Counted from the first letter of the stretch, positions 1 to 7,506 are shown. The stretch is DNA of 23,298 nucleotides from CAZNRY01 sp964575675 (GCA_964575675.1 CAZNRY010000043.1:1-23298), one strand, 5' to 3'. Notes: generated from the letters alone by a model not told the origin. Program-made: numbers and translations.

Positions 1-444
1 GGCGGTCCGGGTGATGAGATTCCGCCCCCGTCTCAAGACTGGATGGAGATCTCCCTCAGTTGGACATCGTTTCGGGGGCACAGGAACGGATTGATCGGGG
101 TCGTGGATGTGGAACTCGAGGGAAGCATCTCCTCAAGCCTCCCCGCAGTTTGGGTTCTCTCGATCCGCGAGCCGGCTCCGGACCTCCTCGCTAATTTGCA
201 GCTGGTGGAGGGGGTCGACGGCCGGCCGGTTCCCCCTGGAACGGAGGGTGTCCCGCTTTCGTGGAGGATCTCCATTGATGCGGGGCCGTTCGCGCTGCTG
301 GAGCAGGTCGATGGGGCCATGCGCCTCACCCTACCTGGAGGCCGCCATTCCATCGTCCTGAGAATTTCAGGGGATCTAAGACCCGGTCAGAAGCCCGGCT
401 ACTACAGGCTCGTTCTCGATCAGTGCGTTGTCCCCCTTCTATAG
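1..444 (+). CDS. 3' end of unrecognised, probably beta-rich protein (5' truncated)
   Basis: The reading frame is open from the first base of the window to a TAG at 442-444, so the visible 147 residues are the C-terminal part of a longer protein. The ATG at 43 is in frame, but no ribosome site precedes it and the frame stays open upstream, so it is probably an internal methionine. The sequence alternates hydrophobic and polar residues, has many Gly/Pro turns and no membrane segment. That pattern suggests a beta-sandwich domain, perhaps of an exported protein. No catalytic motif or known family is recognised. It lacks the FlgD-like tail seen in the secreted proteins later in the window. A hairpin about 120 bases downstream could end its transcript. 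Confidence 0.6.
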   Translation, partial: GGPGDEIPPPSQDWMEISLSWTSFRGHRNGLIGVVDVELEGSISSSLPAVWVLSIREPAPDLLANLQLVEGVDGRPVPPGTEGVPLSWRISIDAGPFALLEQVDGAMRLTLPGGRHSIVLRISGDLRPGQKPGYYRLVLDQCVVPLL

Positions 445-567
445 ATGTCCCTTCCAATAATCGCATCCGCCGACGGAACCGCCGACGGCCCCCCGGGTGA
501 TGACAGTGGGGATGACTCGGCGATCGCGGTGATGTAACTCGTTGCGAAGTTGAGAGCTATCCTGGCA

Positions 568-592
568 GACTCCAGCCGAGCTGGTCGGAGTC
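568..592. terminator. Possible bidirectional terminator hairpin between convergent genes
   Basis: An imperfect palindrome with outer arms GACTCC and GGAGTC forms a stem of about ten pairs with one mismatch and a three-base loop. It lies between the end of the plus-strand gene at 444 and the end of the minus-strand gene at 646, where a shared terminator would be expected. No T-tract follows on either strand, so intrinsic termination is only inferred. The rest of 445-645 holds nothing else recognisable apart from a short direct repeat GCCGACGG at 469 and 481. Confidence 0.3.
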
Positions 593-645
593 ACGTAACA
601 AGCTCTCCGGAGAACCCGGGGCGGTTCGGAGAGCCTTCGAGGCCA

Positions 646-1098
646 TCAGCGAGCCGTCCTGGGCCGCGGGTCCTCCGGAAACAAGAAATCGTAGAGCGCT
701 TTTGCATCGCCGTACGCCTTGTCATTGCGTCCGAGGGGATTTGTCCCGATCCAGCGTCCGAGTTGTCGCTTGATCGCCCCCTTTCCAACGCCACTAACCA
801 AGAACGACTCGTAAATCATCGGTTCGATCTTCTCGATCCCCTCTCTATTGGCAGTGCTCGAGAAGGCGGCGACGAGTTCCTTGAGCTTTGCCTGATAGAG
901 AGGATCCACCTTCCTGCCCTTCTTGACGGAGATCGGCGCCCGTTCGGAAGAAGGGACGAGCACATCCATACGGAGCCGCTTCGACCCGACCACCTGGAAC
1001 TGGACTTCGACCGAGCTCGCTCCAATTGAGAGAACCAATCCCGTGCCCCAATCCGGACACTTTGCGTTGGTTACGGAATCCCCTTGCTTAATCGCCAT
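646..1098 (-). CDS. DUF3553-like small protein with extended C-terminus
   Basis: This 150-residue protein has no signal peptide or membrane segment and is probably cytoplasmic. Residues 4-46 (GDSV, then a WGTG turn, then a V-x-V-x-F strand and basic K-R-L-R) resemble the small beta-barrel DUF3553 domain, in which a GD-x-V start is followed by a G-x-G-x-V strand. The remaining 100 residues are helical, basic and unfamiliar, including a segment at 85-140 that could be a nucleic-acid or protein contact surface. The frame is open upstream, but the ATG at 1098 is preferred because an AAGGTAGGG stretch lies just upstream and the sequence before it has no protein-like character. No partner gene is adjacent. 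Function is unknown, and the DUF3553 match is by eye. Confidence 0.6.
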   Translation of the reverse strand: MAIKQGDSVTNAKCPDWGTGLVLSIGASSVEVQFQVVGSKRLRMDVLVPSSERAPISVKKGRKVDPLYQAKLKELVAAFSSTANREGIEKIEPMIYESFLVSGVGKGAIKRQLGRWIGTNPLGRNDKAYGDAKALYDFLFPEDPRPRTAR

Positions 1099-1547
1099 GA
1101 GTATCACCCTACCTTGCTCTCGCCTCGGTGGCATGGTCATTGCCGATCTCCGTCCGTTCCGATAGCGGCAACTGCCGCCGACACTGCATCTTGAGGAGGC
1201 CCCTGCCGCACTCCCTGGTTCACCGCCCACGTGACCGAACACCACTTGCTGTTACCCGGGGAGTGCCGATTCGGAGTGTAGCATGCTCGGATGCCCATTG
1301 TCCTGGCTTCAACCCTCCGGTCCCAGGTCGGATCGCTGCGGTCGAGGCGGGGGGAAGGGCTTGCTGCCCGGCATCTGTCCCCCCAATGCCTCCGCGGATT
1401 GCCCCGATCAGCCCCGCCATCGCTCCCCCGCCGGTCCTCGATCCCCGCCTCGGTCATTGATGTACAAGATTGACGGCCATCTGCTAAAATAGAGTGGTTG
1501 AAGCGCCTGATCTAGAAACGTGGCTTATTGAATAAGTTGCACAAGGC
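1099..1547. other. Gene-free stretch between divergent genes
   Basis: This 449-base region lies between the minus-strand DUF3553-like gene and the plus-strand methyltransferase gene. Short frames are present on both strands but lack ribosome sites and protein-like composition. The last 100 bases are visibly more AT-rich than the rest and contain a candidate promoter (listed separately). Nothing else is recognised. Confidence 0.5.
1461..1490 (+). promoter_or_regulatory. Candidate sigma-70-type promoter with extended -10
   Basis: TGTACA (1461-1466, four of six matches to the -35 consensus) is followed after 18 bases by TAAAAT (1485-1490), with TGC directly in front as an extended -10. Transcription would begin near 1497, about 50 bases before the methyltransferase start. 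The AT-rich setting in an otherwise GC-rich region supports it, but the consensus for this organism is unknown. Confidence 0.35.
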
Positions 1548-2396
1548 ATGGTCATGTGGCCCATTGTCCTTTCCTACATGCAGACGCGGCATCTCCCACG
1601 GAACAGGGTAGGGCCGGAAACAATCATCCTGTCTCCGGATCTCGGGCTCTCCAATATAGAGGCGACGCTGGGGCCGGATGGCCTCTTCTTGCCGGATGGC
1701 GAGTGCCTGGGCTGGGACGCCATCGAGGAAATCAACAACGCCAAAAACAGCTGCTTCGTCATCAGAGACGGCAGACCCGAGAAGATCCTGGCCTTTTCCG
1801 CAGCCACCAACCGGGTCTGCAGCCTGATGCCCTCTGCTGGCGCCCCGACCATGTTGGTAGCCGGCTTTACCATGTACCGGATGAAGGATTGCGACCCGTA
1901 CAAGGACACCCAGGCCAAGATCAAGGCCATCGCACCGCTCAGGGGCTACGTGCTCGATACGGCCACGGGCCTGGGATACACGGCTATCGAAGCGGCGCGG
2001 ACCGCCGTGCAGGTCCACACTATCGAACTTGACCCGGGGACCCAGGAAATCGCCAGGCAAAACCCCTGGTCGAGGGCCCTGTTTGATAGCCCCAACATTT
2101 CCAGGCACCTGGGCGACAGCTATGACCTCGTCGATACCTTTACGGCGGGGATGTTCGACCGCATTATCCATGACCCGCCAGCGTTCAGCCTGGCCGGCCA
2201 GCTCTATGCCGGCGAGTTCTACCGAAAACTGTACCGGGTCCTTGGGGAAAAGGGGCGGCTGTTCCATTACATCGGCAATCCGGCGAGCCGGTCGATAACG
2301 AATATTACTCGCGGGGTGGGCGAGCGACTTCGCGCAGCGGGCTTTTCTCGGACAAGGCTCTGTCCACAGGCATTTGGGGTCGTGGCTGATAAGTAG
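1548..2396 (+). CDS. COG2521-type SAM-dependent methyltransferase
   Basis: This 282-residue protein is a predicted class I S-adenosylmethionine methyltransferase. The SAM-binding motif I is D-T-A-T-G-L-G-Y-T at 137-145, the acidic residue after strand 2 is in I-E-L-D-P at 159-163, and a D-P-P-A-F-S motif at 209-214 sits where N/D-P-P-Y motifs of N-methyltransferases bind the target base or amine. The pattern, and the M-x-R-M-K-x-x-D-P stretch near 109-117 before the fold, match COG2521, a family described mainly from archaea with scattered bacterial members. The substrate is unknown. The start at 1548 has AAGG close upstream; ATGs at 1554 and 1578 are possible alternatives. The stop directly abuts the start of the DNA glycosylase gene, so the two are probably cotranslated. 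Confidence 0.75.
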   Translation: MVMWPIVLSYMQTRHLPRNRVGPETIILSPDLGLSNIEATLGPDGLFLPDGECLGWDAIEEINNAKNSCFVIRDGRPEKILAFSAATNRVCSLMPSAGAPTMLVAGFTMYRMKDCDPYKDTQAKIKAIAPLRGYVLDTATGLGYTAIEAARTAVQVHTIELDPGTQEIARQNPWSRALFDSPNISRHLGDSYDLVDTFTAGMFDRIIHDPPAFSLAGQLYAGEFYRKLYRVLGEKGRLFHYIGNPASRSITNITRGVGERLRAAGFSRTRLCPQAFGVVADK

Positions 2397-3632
2397 ATGA
2401 TTACGATCAGCGTCCGCATGGCACGGCGACTTGCCTTGTCCCGCGCCGGCATGCTCAAGCCGGAGTGGACAGCCATCCCTGGCGGGTCCGCCGGAACGAC
2501 AAGGGGATCCGGCGCCAGCGAGCGCGCCCTCCGTCGCGCGGCGCACGCCGTCATCGATCGTTTCGGTTACCTGCAGCTCGACACCGTGTCCGTGGCCGGA
2601 GCGCGCAGTCACGCGATCGTCCTGATGTCCCGCCTTCCGCGCTTCGGCCCAGAACTGGGCGAATCGCTCCTCAAACCCGGCGAGCCTCTCTTTGAGTACT
2701 GGGGTCACGAAGTCTGTTGGTTGCCCCTCTCCCTCTACCCAATCATGGGATGGCGCAGGCGGCGCTTCCGCCGTCACCCTTGGTGGGGGGATGTGATGGG
2801 CGCTCATCCCGAACTCGCCGAGGCGATCATGAGGCGAATTCGGGACGACGGCCCTCTGAAATCGAGCGACCTCGAGGGATCGTCAGGCAAAGGGTGGTGG
2901 GATCACAAGCCGGCGAAGAACGTCGCAGTGGCTCTCTGGTCGGCGGGAGACCTGGCGGTGAGGGAACGACGCGCCTTTCAGCGGACCTTCGACCTTCCGG
3001 AGCGGGTGATCCCGGAAGAGTGGCGTGCCACCCCGGAACCTCCCTTCGAAGAAGCGCTGGAAACGCTCCTGCTCAAGGCGCTCGATGGCCACGGCTGGGC
3101 GCAGACCGGAACGTTGGCGCGGACCTGGCGACTGCGGCTCATGAAGGATGAGATCGGCCGTGCCCTGAAGCGGTTGGCCGAAACCGGTGCAATCGTCGCA
3201 TGCGCGATGGATTCCGGCGACAGCGGCCGCATCCGAGGCTGGATCCGCCCCGCCGATCTGGAACTGGCCGCCAATCTGGAGGAAGTGCGGCCCGCACCGA
3301 TGAATCCGGTGCTCCTCTCCCCCTTTGACCCTTTGCTGTGGGATCGAGACCGAGTGCGCCGGCTTTTCGGCTTCAGCATGACGATCGAGATCTTCGTTCC
3401 GGCGGCCCGCCGGACCTACGGCTACTACTGCCTCCCGGTCCTGGCCGGCGAGAGACTGGTCGCGCGAGTCGACCTGAAGGCGGATCGCAAGACCGGCGCA
3501 CTACGCGTGGTTTCCTGCCACACGGAACCGAAGGAGGCGTCTTGCTGCACTGCCGTCGAGAGCCGCGCCATGGCCCGAAAAGCCGTGGATCGATATGCGA
3601 GACAGGTAGGCTTGACGGCGCAATGGAGGTGA
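2397..3632 (+). CDS. YcaQ/AlkZ-type winged-helix DNA glycosylase (HTH_42)
   Basis: This 411-residue protein matches the HTH_42 winged-helix family that contains E. coli YcaQ and Streptomyces AlkZ, glycosylases that remove bulky alkylated bases and unhook interstrand crosslinks. The Y-L-Q-L-D stretch at 58-62 carries the catalytic Q-x-D motif of the YcaQ branch (AlkZ itself has Q-x-Q). F-E-Y-W-G-H-E at 99-105 is the other family hallmark, and the C-terminal half (S-P-F-D-P-L-L-W-D-R-D-R near 304-315) is also typical. Length fits the family. The ATG at 2397 immediately follows the methyltransferase stop, suggesting translational coupling; an ATG at 2418 could be the true start, since family members often begin near the L-S-R-A segment. 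The protein would act in the cytoplasm in DNA repair. Confidence 0.85.
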   Translation: MITISVRMARRLALSRAGMLKPEWTAIPGGSAGTTRGSGASERALRRAAHAVIDRFGYLQLDTVSVAGARSHAIVLMSRLPRFGPELGESLLKPGEPLFEYWGHEVCWLPLSLYPIMGWRRRRFRRHPWWGDVMGAHPELAEAIMRRIRDDGPLKSSDLEGSSGKGWWDHKPAKNVAVALWSAGDLAVRERRAFQRTFDLPERVIPEEWRATPEPPFEEALETLLLKALDGHGWAQTGTLARTWRLRLMKDEIGRALKRLAETGAIVACAMDSGDSGRIRGWIRPADLELAANLEEVRPAPMNPVLLSPFDPLLWDRDRVRRLFGFSMTIEIFVPAARRTYGYYCLPVLAGERLVARVDLKADRKTGALRVVSCHTEPKEASCCTAVESRAMARKAVDRYARQVGLTAQWR

Positions 3633-3805
3633 CCCCCATGCCCTCTCGGTAGCCGTTGGAAGCTGTAACTATATGCAAGACCATTAGTTCGCAGACAACG
3701 ACATGACCCGCCCGCACGGCCGTTTCAGGAACGAGGTCGTGCATCGACGACCCCGCCTCCCGTCCGTATGATGGGCCAATCGCATGTCAACTACGGGAGG
3801 ACCCC

Positions 3806-4477
3806 TTGCACGCAGTCATCCAGGCCGTCACCTCGTGGATCACCGTCAACATCACAAACCTCGGGTACTTCGGGATCATCCTGATGATGGGCATCGAGAG
3901 CGCCTGCATTCCGCTTCCGAGCGAGATCATCATGCCCTTCGGCGGCTACCTCGTGTACCGGCACCCCGAGACGTTCAACATCTGGATGATGGGTGTCGCG
4001 GGCGCTCTGGGATGCGTGTGGGGATCGGTCGTCGCGTACTGGGTGGGCAAGTTCGGCGGCCGGCCGTTCGTCGAGCGCTACGGCAGGTACTTCCTGATCG
4101 GGCAGAGGGACCTGGACCGCGCCGACGCCTGGTTCACCAAGTACGGCGATGCCGCGATCTTCACGAGCCGCCTCCTGCCCGTTATACGGACCTTCATCTC
4201 CTTCCCTGCCGGCGTTTCCCGGATGCACTTCTGGCGATTCGTGATCTACACCTTCCTCGGCTCGTTTCCCTGGTGTTTGGGTTTGGCGTACCTGGGCAAA
4301 ATCCTCGGCCAGAAGTGGGACACTGAGTTGAAGAGGTACTTCCACGGAGTGGATGTCGTGATTGTTGCCGTCATCCTGGTGCTGGGCGGCCTCTACGTGT
4401 ACCACCATGTGAAGAGCGACCGGGAGTACAGACGAAAGAAGGGCGAGGGGGCGGTGAAGGGGGAGGTCGGACGATGA
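3806..4477 (+). CDS. DedA family (VTT domain) membrane protein
   Basis: This 223-residue integral membrane protein belongs to the DedA family, whose members are implicated in membrane lipid (undecaprenyl-phosphate or phospholipid) translocation and envelope homeostasis. The N-terminal motif E-S-A-C-I-P-L-P-S-E is at 31-40, and the F-T-S-R-L-L-P-V-I-R-T-F segment with P-A-G is at 119-136, including the conserved Arg122, Pro125 and Arg128. Four to five membrane segments are visible, including a C-terminal one at 183-199 followed by a basic tail. The start is a TTG at 3806, chosen because GGGAGG lies five bases upstream and no ATG gives the full first helix. The last four bases overlap the next gene as ATGA, indicating coupled translation. 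The specific substrate cannot be told from sequence. Confidence 0.9.
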   Translation: MHAVIQAVTSWITVNITNLGYFGIILMMGIESACIPLPSEIIMPFGGYLVYRHPETFNIWMMGVAGALGCVWGSVVAYWVGKFGGRPFVERYGRYFLIGQRDLDRADAWFTKYGDAAIFTSRLLPVIRTFISFPAGVSRMHFWRFVIYTFLGSFPWCLGLAYLGKILGQKWDTELKRYFHGVDVVIVAVILVLGGLYVYHHVKSDREYRRKKGEGAVKGEVGR

Positions 4478-5004
4478 GAAGGTGGAGTCGGGACGTCGCG
4501 AGCATCGGCATGGCGCTCGGCATGTGCGCCGCGGCCGGATTGCTCCGTTACGGCCTGGACGTATTCCGGAGGGAAACGGCTGCCTTCCAGTTGCTCACGA
4601 TCGGTCTCGCCGGGAGTCTCGCCTTCGTCGGCCACCGCCGAGGGGGATGGCGAGGAGCGGCATTCCTCGCCTACCTGACCCTCTTTGTGCAGTACCTGCT
4701 GATCGGGAACCTGGGACACCGCGAGAGCACGCCCGCCCTGATCTGGGTGCTCGTCGTCGGACTCTCTCTGATCGCGGCGATGATCGCCTTCGTTGCCGCC
4801 GCCCGCTACATTCGATTCGGCCGGTTCATCTTTGTCTCCCTGATCGTCGGGGCGGGCTTCATCGCGGGGACGGTCGTTCTGGGAACGCTTCTGCACCTTC
4901 AGCCGATCGGGGCCTCGGCCCGGGTGAACTTCGCGGTCGGGTCCCTGGCCGGAGCGGCGTTGGGGTTGGGGCTGGAGATAGCGGACCTCATTTGGAAGAA
5001 ATGA
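4474..5004 (+). CDS. Unknown integral membrane protein coupled to DedA
   Basis: This 176-residue protein is not recognised. About five hydrophobic segments can be seen, at roughly 10-28, 38-54, 61-82, 88-111 and 117-140, with a weaker one at 152-172. Short basic loops between them (H-R-R-G-G-W-R; R-Y-I-R-F-G-R) suggest a compact inner-membrane protein with cytoplasmic positive loops. It starts at the ATG of an ATGA overlap with the DedA gene, so it is probably translated from the same message and may work with DedA. No catalytic residues or domain stand out. Its real start could be the ATG at 4510, but the overlap favours 4474. Confidence 0.65.
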   Translation: MRRWSRDVASIGMALGMCAAAGLLRYGLDVFRRETAAFQLLTIGLAGSLAFVGHRRGGWRGAAFLAYLTLFVQYLLIGNLGHRESTPALIWVLVVGLSLIAAMIAFVAAARYIRFGRFIFVSLIVGAGFIAGTVVLGTLLHLQPIGASARVNFAVGSLAGAALGLGLEIADLIWKK

Positions 5005-5088
5005 GTTAGGTGCCATCTCGGTTCCCATCCCAAGACATCAGCGAACCCTAGAGCCCCCCCGTGCGTCCTGATCCCAGAAGGGACACGG

Positions 5089-5670
5089 ATGGAGATACCC
5101 GAGCTTCTAGATCGTTGCCGGCGCGGCGACGAGTTGGCCTGGGAGACGCTGGTTCGGCGCTTCCAGGGCCGGATCTATGGCCTCGCTTTCCACTACACCG
5201 GCAACGCGGAAGAGGCCCGGGATCTCGCGCAGGACATCTTCATCCGGCTCTATCGCCGGCTCGATGCCTGCACGAATGATGAGACCTTCATCCCGTGGCT
5301 GACTCGCATGGCCCGAAACGCGTGCATCGACCGTCTCCGCCGCATCAAGGCGCGCCCCCAAGGGGGCGTGACGCCAGTCGATGAGATGTACGACCTTGCT
5401 GCGCCCGGCCCCGATCCGTCCGAGGAGTGGCGGACGACGAGACGCCGCAACCTGGTCCACCGGGCCATGCAGAAGCTGAGCGGGATCAATCGCGAGATCA
5501 TCGTCCTGAAGGAGATCCAAGGACTGACCGTCGATGAGATCGCCTCGATCTTGAAAGTCCCCGTCGGAACGGTTAAGTCTCGGTCGAACCGGGCGCGGAC
5601 GGACCTGGCGCGGGAGCTCGTTTCGCTGACGAGGGGACCCGCCGGCAGTCCCGAGGATTTGAAACCGTGA
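5089..5670 (+). CDS. ECF-type RNA polymerase sigma factor (sigma-70 family)
   Basis: This 193-residue protein has the two-domain layout of an extracytoplasmic-function sigma factor. Region 2 spans about 22-88, with the A-x-D-L-A-Q-D-I-F core-binding helix at 43-51 and a W-L-x-R-M-A-R-N segment at 70-77 for -10 recognition. Region 4 spans about 122-175, with a helix-turn-helix (L-T-V-D-E-I-A then V-P-V-G-T-V-K-S-R) for -35 recognition. AGAAGGGA lies just upstream of the ATG. The gene is followed by a zinc-motif anti-sigma factor and a small membrane protein, the classic order for an envelope-stress or surface-sensing module. The factor is probably held inactive at the membrane and may activate its own operon, but no autoregulatory promoter was identified. 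ECF subgroup not assigned. Confidence 0.93.
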   Translation: MEIPELLDRCRRGDELAWETLVRRFQGRIYGLAFHYTGNAEEARDLAQDIFIRLYRRLDACTNDETFIPWLTRMARNACIDRLRRIKARPQGGVTPVDEMYDLAAPGPDPSEEWRTTRRRNLVHRAMQKLSGINREIIVLKEIQGLTVDEIASILKVPVGTVKSRSNRARTDLARELVSLTRGPAGSPEDLKP

Positions 5671-5711
5671 GAATCGCGCGAGACGGAAGGCATGATCGAA
5701 GGGGGGTAGAT

Positions 5712-5729
5712 CCGTTCCGAGGGGAACGG
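5712..5729 (+). promoter_or_regulatory. Hairpin just upstream of anti-sigma start
   Basis: CCGTTCC (5712-5718) and GGAACGG (5723-5729) form a perfect seven-pair stem with a GAGG tetraloop. It ends directly before the only weak ribosome-site-like sequence (GTAGG, 5730-5734) of the anti-sigma gene, whose start is at 5744. There is no T-tract, so a terminator is unlikely. A role in setting the ratio of anti-sigma to sigma protein is inference. Confidence 0.35.
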
Positions 5730-5743
5730 GTAGGTCTAGTACC

Positions 5744-6709
5744 ATGATCGATTGCACGGCATACGAAGCGATCGTGGATCGCTTGCTGACAGGCGAGCTC
5801 TCACCCTACGAAGAGCAGGCAGCCGAGCGGCACGCCGCCCACTGCGCCCGCTGCTCCGAGCTCCTGTCGATCGCGCGCGGCGAGCTGGACCTGCTCGATG
5901 CCGGGGCCGGGGATGACTTGGCCGCCGGCATCCTCGGGCAAACCTCGGGTTCTCCGTGCGGCCGGGCCGAGTTGCTCCTCTGCGACAGGGTCGATGGAGT
6001 CCTGCCGGACGCCGATGCCGAGCTTCTCGGGCTTCATCTCGACCACTGCGCGGGCTGCGTCGAGCTTGCCGCCGCCCTCGCCTCGCTGCGCGCCGATCTG
6101 CCGGCGATGGCGGAGCTCGAGCCGGATCCGTGGTTCGTGCGCGATGTTCTTGATGCGACGACGCGGCTCGAGCCGCGCGGGATCGCAGACCCTGCGCTGG
6201 CCGCCGCGCGCTCGATCGGTTCGTGGTCGCGGCGGCTCCTCGATCGGCCGCGCCTCGCGCTCGAGCTGGCCTACTCCGGCGCGATGGTCATCTTCCTGCT
6301 GTGGGGTACACCGGTGTCGCCCCTGCGCGGGACCGCCGAGCGGGCGCTCGCCGTCATGCGCGCGGATCCGGCCGAGGGGATTGCGGGGGCGTACCGGAGC
6401 GGTTCGTATCTCGCCGGGCGCACTTCGTTCGCCGCGCGGGAAGCATGGGATCGAGTGGGATCGCCGTTGGCCCAAGATGTTCGCGGGTTTTGGCTCGAGG
6501 TGCGGCGCGGGGGAGAGGACGGCATCGCCTTTCTGTCGACCGCGGACCGCCATGCCGAAAGCATCTGGCGGGCAATCTGGCGCGGCGACCTGGTCGAAGC
6601 CGGGAGAATTCTCGCGGAGGCGATAGAGGATCTCGGCGACCGCAAGGCGCGCCCCACAAAAGATGTCGATGTGAAATCGGACCGAACTCCCGGAGAACCC
6701 GCTCCGTAA
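5744..6709 (+). CDS. Anti-sigma factor with two tandem zinc-finger (ZAS-like) motifs
   Basis: This 321-residue protein follows the ECF sigma gene. The first H-x3-C-x2-C motif of zinc-binding anti-sigma domains is at His30, Cys34 and Cys37, with Cys4 upstream as the likely fourth ligand. A second copy is at His98, Cys102 and Cys105, with Cys80 upstream. A single hydrophobic segment at about 173-188 would anchor it in the inner membrane, leaving about 130 residues outside. That outer part is unfamiliar. By analogy with RsrA/ChrR-type families, the N-terminal zinc module would bind and silence the sigma factor until a signal reaches the outer domain or the protein is cleaved. The start at 5744 has a weak ribosome site and a hairpin directly before it. 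Two full zinc motifs are unusual and suggest an internal duplication. Confidence 0.8.
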   Translation: MIDCTAYEAIVDRLLTGELSPYEEQAAERHAAHCARCSELLSIARGELDLLDAGAGDDLAAGILGQTSGSPCGRAELLLCDRVDGVLPDADAELLGLHLDHCAGCVELAAALASLRADLPAMAELEPDPWFVRDVLDATTRLEPRGIADPALAAARSIGSWSRRLLDRPRLALELAYSGAMVIFLLWGTPVSPLRGTAERALAVMRADPAEGIAGAYRSGSYLAGRTSFAAREAWDRVGSPLAQDVRGFWLEVRRGGEDGIAFLSTADRHAESIWRAIWRGDLVEAGRILAEAIEDLGDRKARPTKDVDVKSDRTPGEPAP

Positions 6710-6804
6710 CCTGTAATGAATGATCTGCGGGCGGCAGCGTCGACGGGCGAACGACGAGCCCGCACAAGACAACCTGGACTTGGCTCGAGCTGAAGGAGGA
6801 GAGG

Positions 6805-7461
6805 ATGAGCGCGATGCAGATGGAGAACAATCAGGCCGGCGCGTCTGGCCCGGCGCCGGGGCCGTACGACGCTTCAGGCCGGGCGCCCGCGGCGGGCCCG
6901 GCGTACCCGCAGGGACGCGGAGGGCAGGGCTGGCCGATCCCGGAGGCGGATCCGACGGCCAGACGGCGCAAGGCGCCGGCGCTCGCCGCGATCCTCTCGT
7001 TGATGCCGGGGCTCGGGCAGGTCTATGTGGGCTACTACGTGCGGGGATTCATCCACGTCATCGTCGTGGCCTCGACGATCACGCTTCTCGCCAACGGAGG
7101 CCGTCACGGAATGGAGGAGGAGGTCGCCCGAGGAACGTTCAATGTGGCGCCGCTCCTCGCATTTTTCCTGAGCTTCTTCTGGTTGTACAACGTGATCGAT
7201 GCCTGGAGGCTCGCCAGCCTCTACAACGAGGCTCTCCTCTCGGCGAGGACCGGAGACTTGAAGGTTGACCTGCCGTTGCCGAACGCCGGCGGGGCGCTGA
7301 CCGGTGGAATCGTCCTCGTTGCGGTCGGCCTTCTTCTCTTCCTCAACACGATGTTCGACATGCCGCTCGATTGGCTCCGCAACTGGTGGCCGCTCGCGCC
7401 GGTCGGATTCGGGATCTACCTGATCGCGCAGGCGATCAAGGACCGCCGGCGGAAGGGTTGA
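6805..7461 (+). CDS. Small membrane protein with C-terminal LiaF-type TM region (DUF5668-like)
   Basis: This 218-residue protein begins with about 50 residues rich in Gly, Pro and Ala, then a basic stretch (A-R-R-R-K) and a hydrophobic hairpin with the L-S-L-M-P-G-L-G-Q-V-Y motif at 64-74. That motif resembles TM2/DUF5683-type membrane proteins. Further membrane segments lie at about 80-95 and 114-131. The C-terminal pair at 167-183 and 194-210, with W-W-P-L-A-P-V-G-F-G, matches the DUF5668 (LiaI/LiaF-like TM) pattern found in envelope-stress proteins. A strong ribosome site (AAGGAGGAGAGG) abuts the ATG. It closes the sigma/anti-sigma operon, which supports an envelope-sensing role, but the exact function is unknown. 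Confidence 0.75.
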   Translation: MSAMQMENNQAGASGPAPGPYDASGRAPAAGPAYPQGRGGQGWPIPEADPTARRRKAPALAAILSLMPGLGQVYVGYYVRGFIHVIVVASTITLLANGGRHGMEEEVARGTFNVAPLLAFFLSFFWLYNVIDAWRLASLYNEALLSARTGDLKVDLPLPNAGGALTGGIVLVAVGLLLFLNTMFDMPLDWLRNWWPLAPVGFGIYLIAQAIKDRRRKG

Positions 7462-7481
7462 GTCGCTCAAGTGCCCGTTGA

Positions 7482-7506
7482 GGGATGCGCTCGCTTGGCG
7501 CATCCC
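7482..7506 (+). terminator. Terminator-like hairpin after the sigma operon
   Basis: GGGATGCGC (7482-7490) and GCGCATCCC (7498-7506) form a perfect nine-pair stem with a seven-base loop, 20 bases after the stop of the LiaF-like gene. No T-tract follows, so it may be a Rho-assisted or weak terminator. The rest of 7507-7735 is GC-rich without a convincing gene. Confidence 0.45.

Noticed and set aside
469..488. Short direct repeat GCCGACGG
   Set aside because: Two eight-base copies in GC-rich sequence are not informative, and no further units follow, so it is not a CRISPR or iteron array.
1492..1520. tRNA-Ser-like string (GAGTGGTTGAAG D-arm pattern and CTAGAAA anticodon-loop pattern)
   Set aside because: The anticodon stem does not pair and no T-arm consensus (GGTTCGAATCC type) follows, so this is not a tRNA gene. 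A decayed remnant cannot be excluded.
3714..3742. Inverted repeat GCACGGCC / GGTCGTGC upstream of DedA
   Set aside because: Only eight pairs including a wobble, around a 13-base loop. Common by chance at this GC content and with no supporting context.
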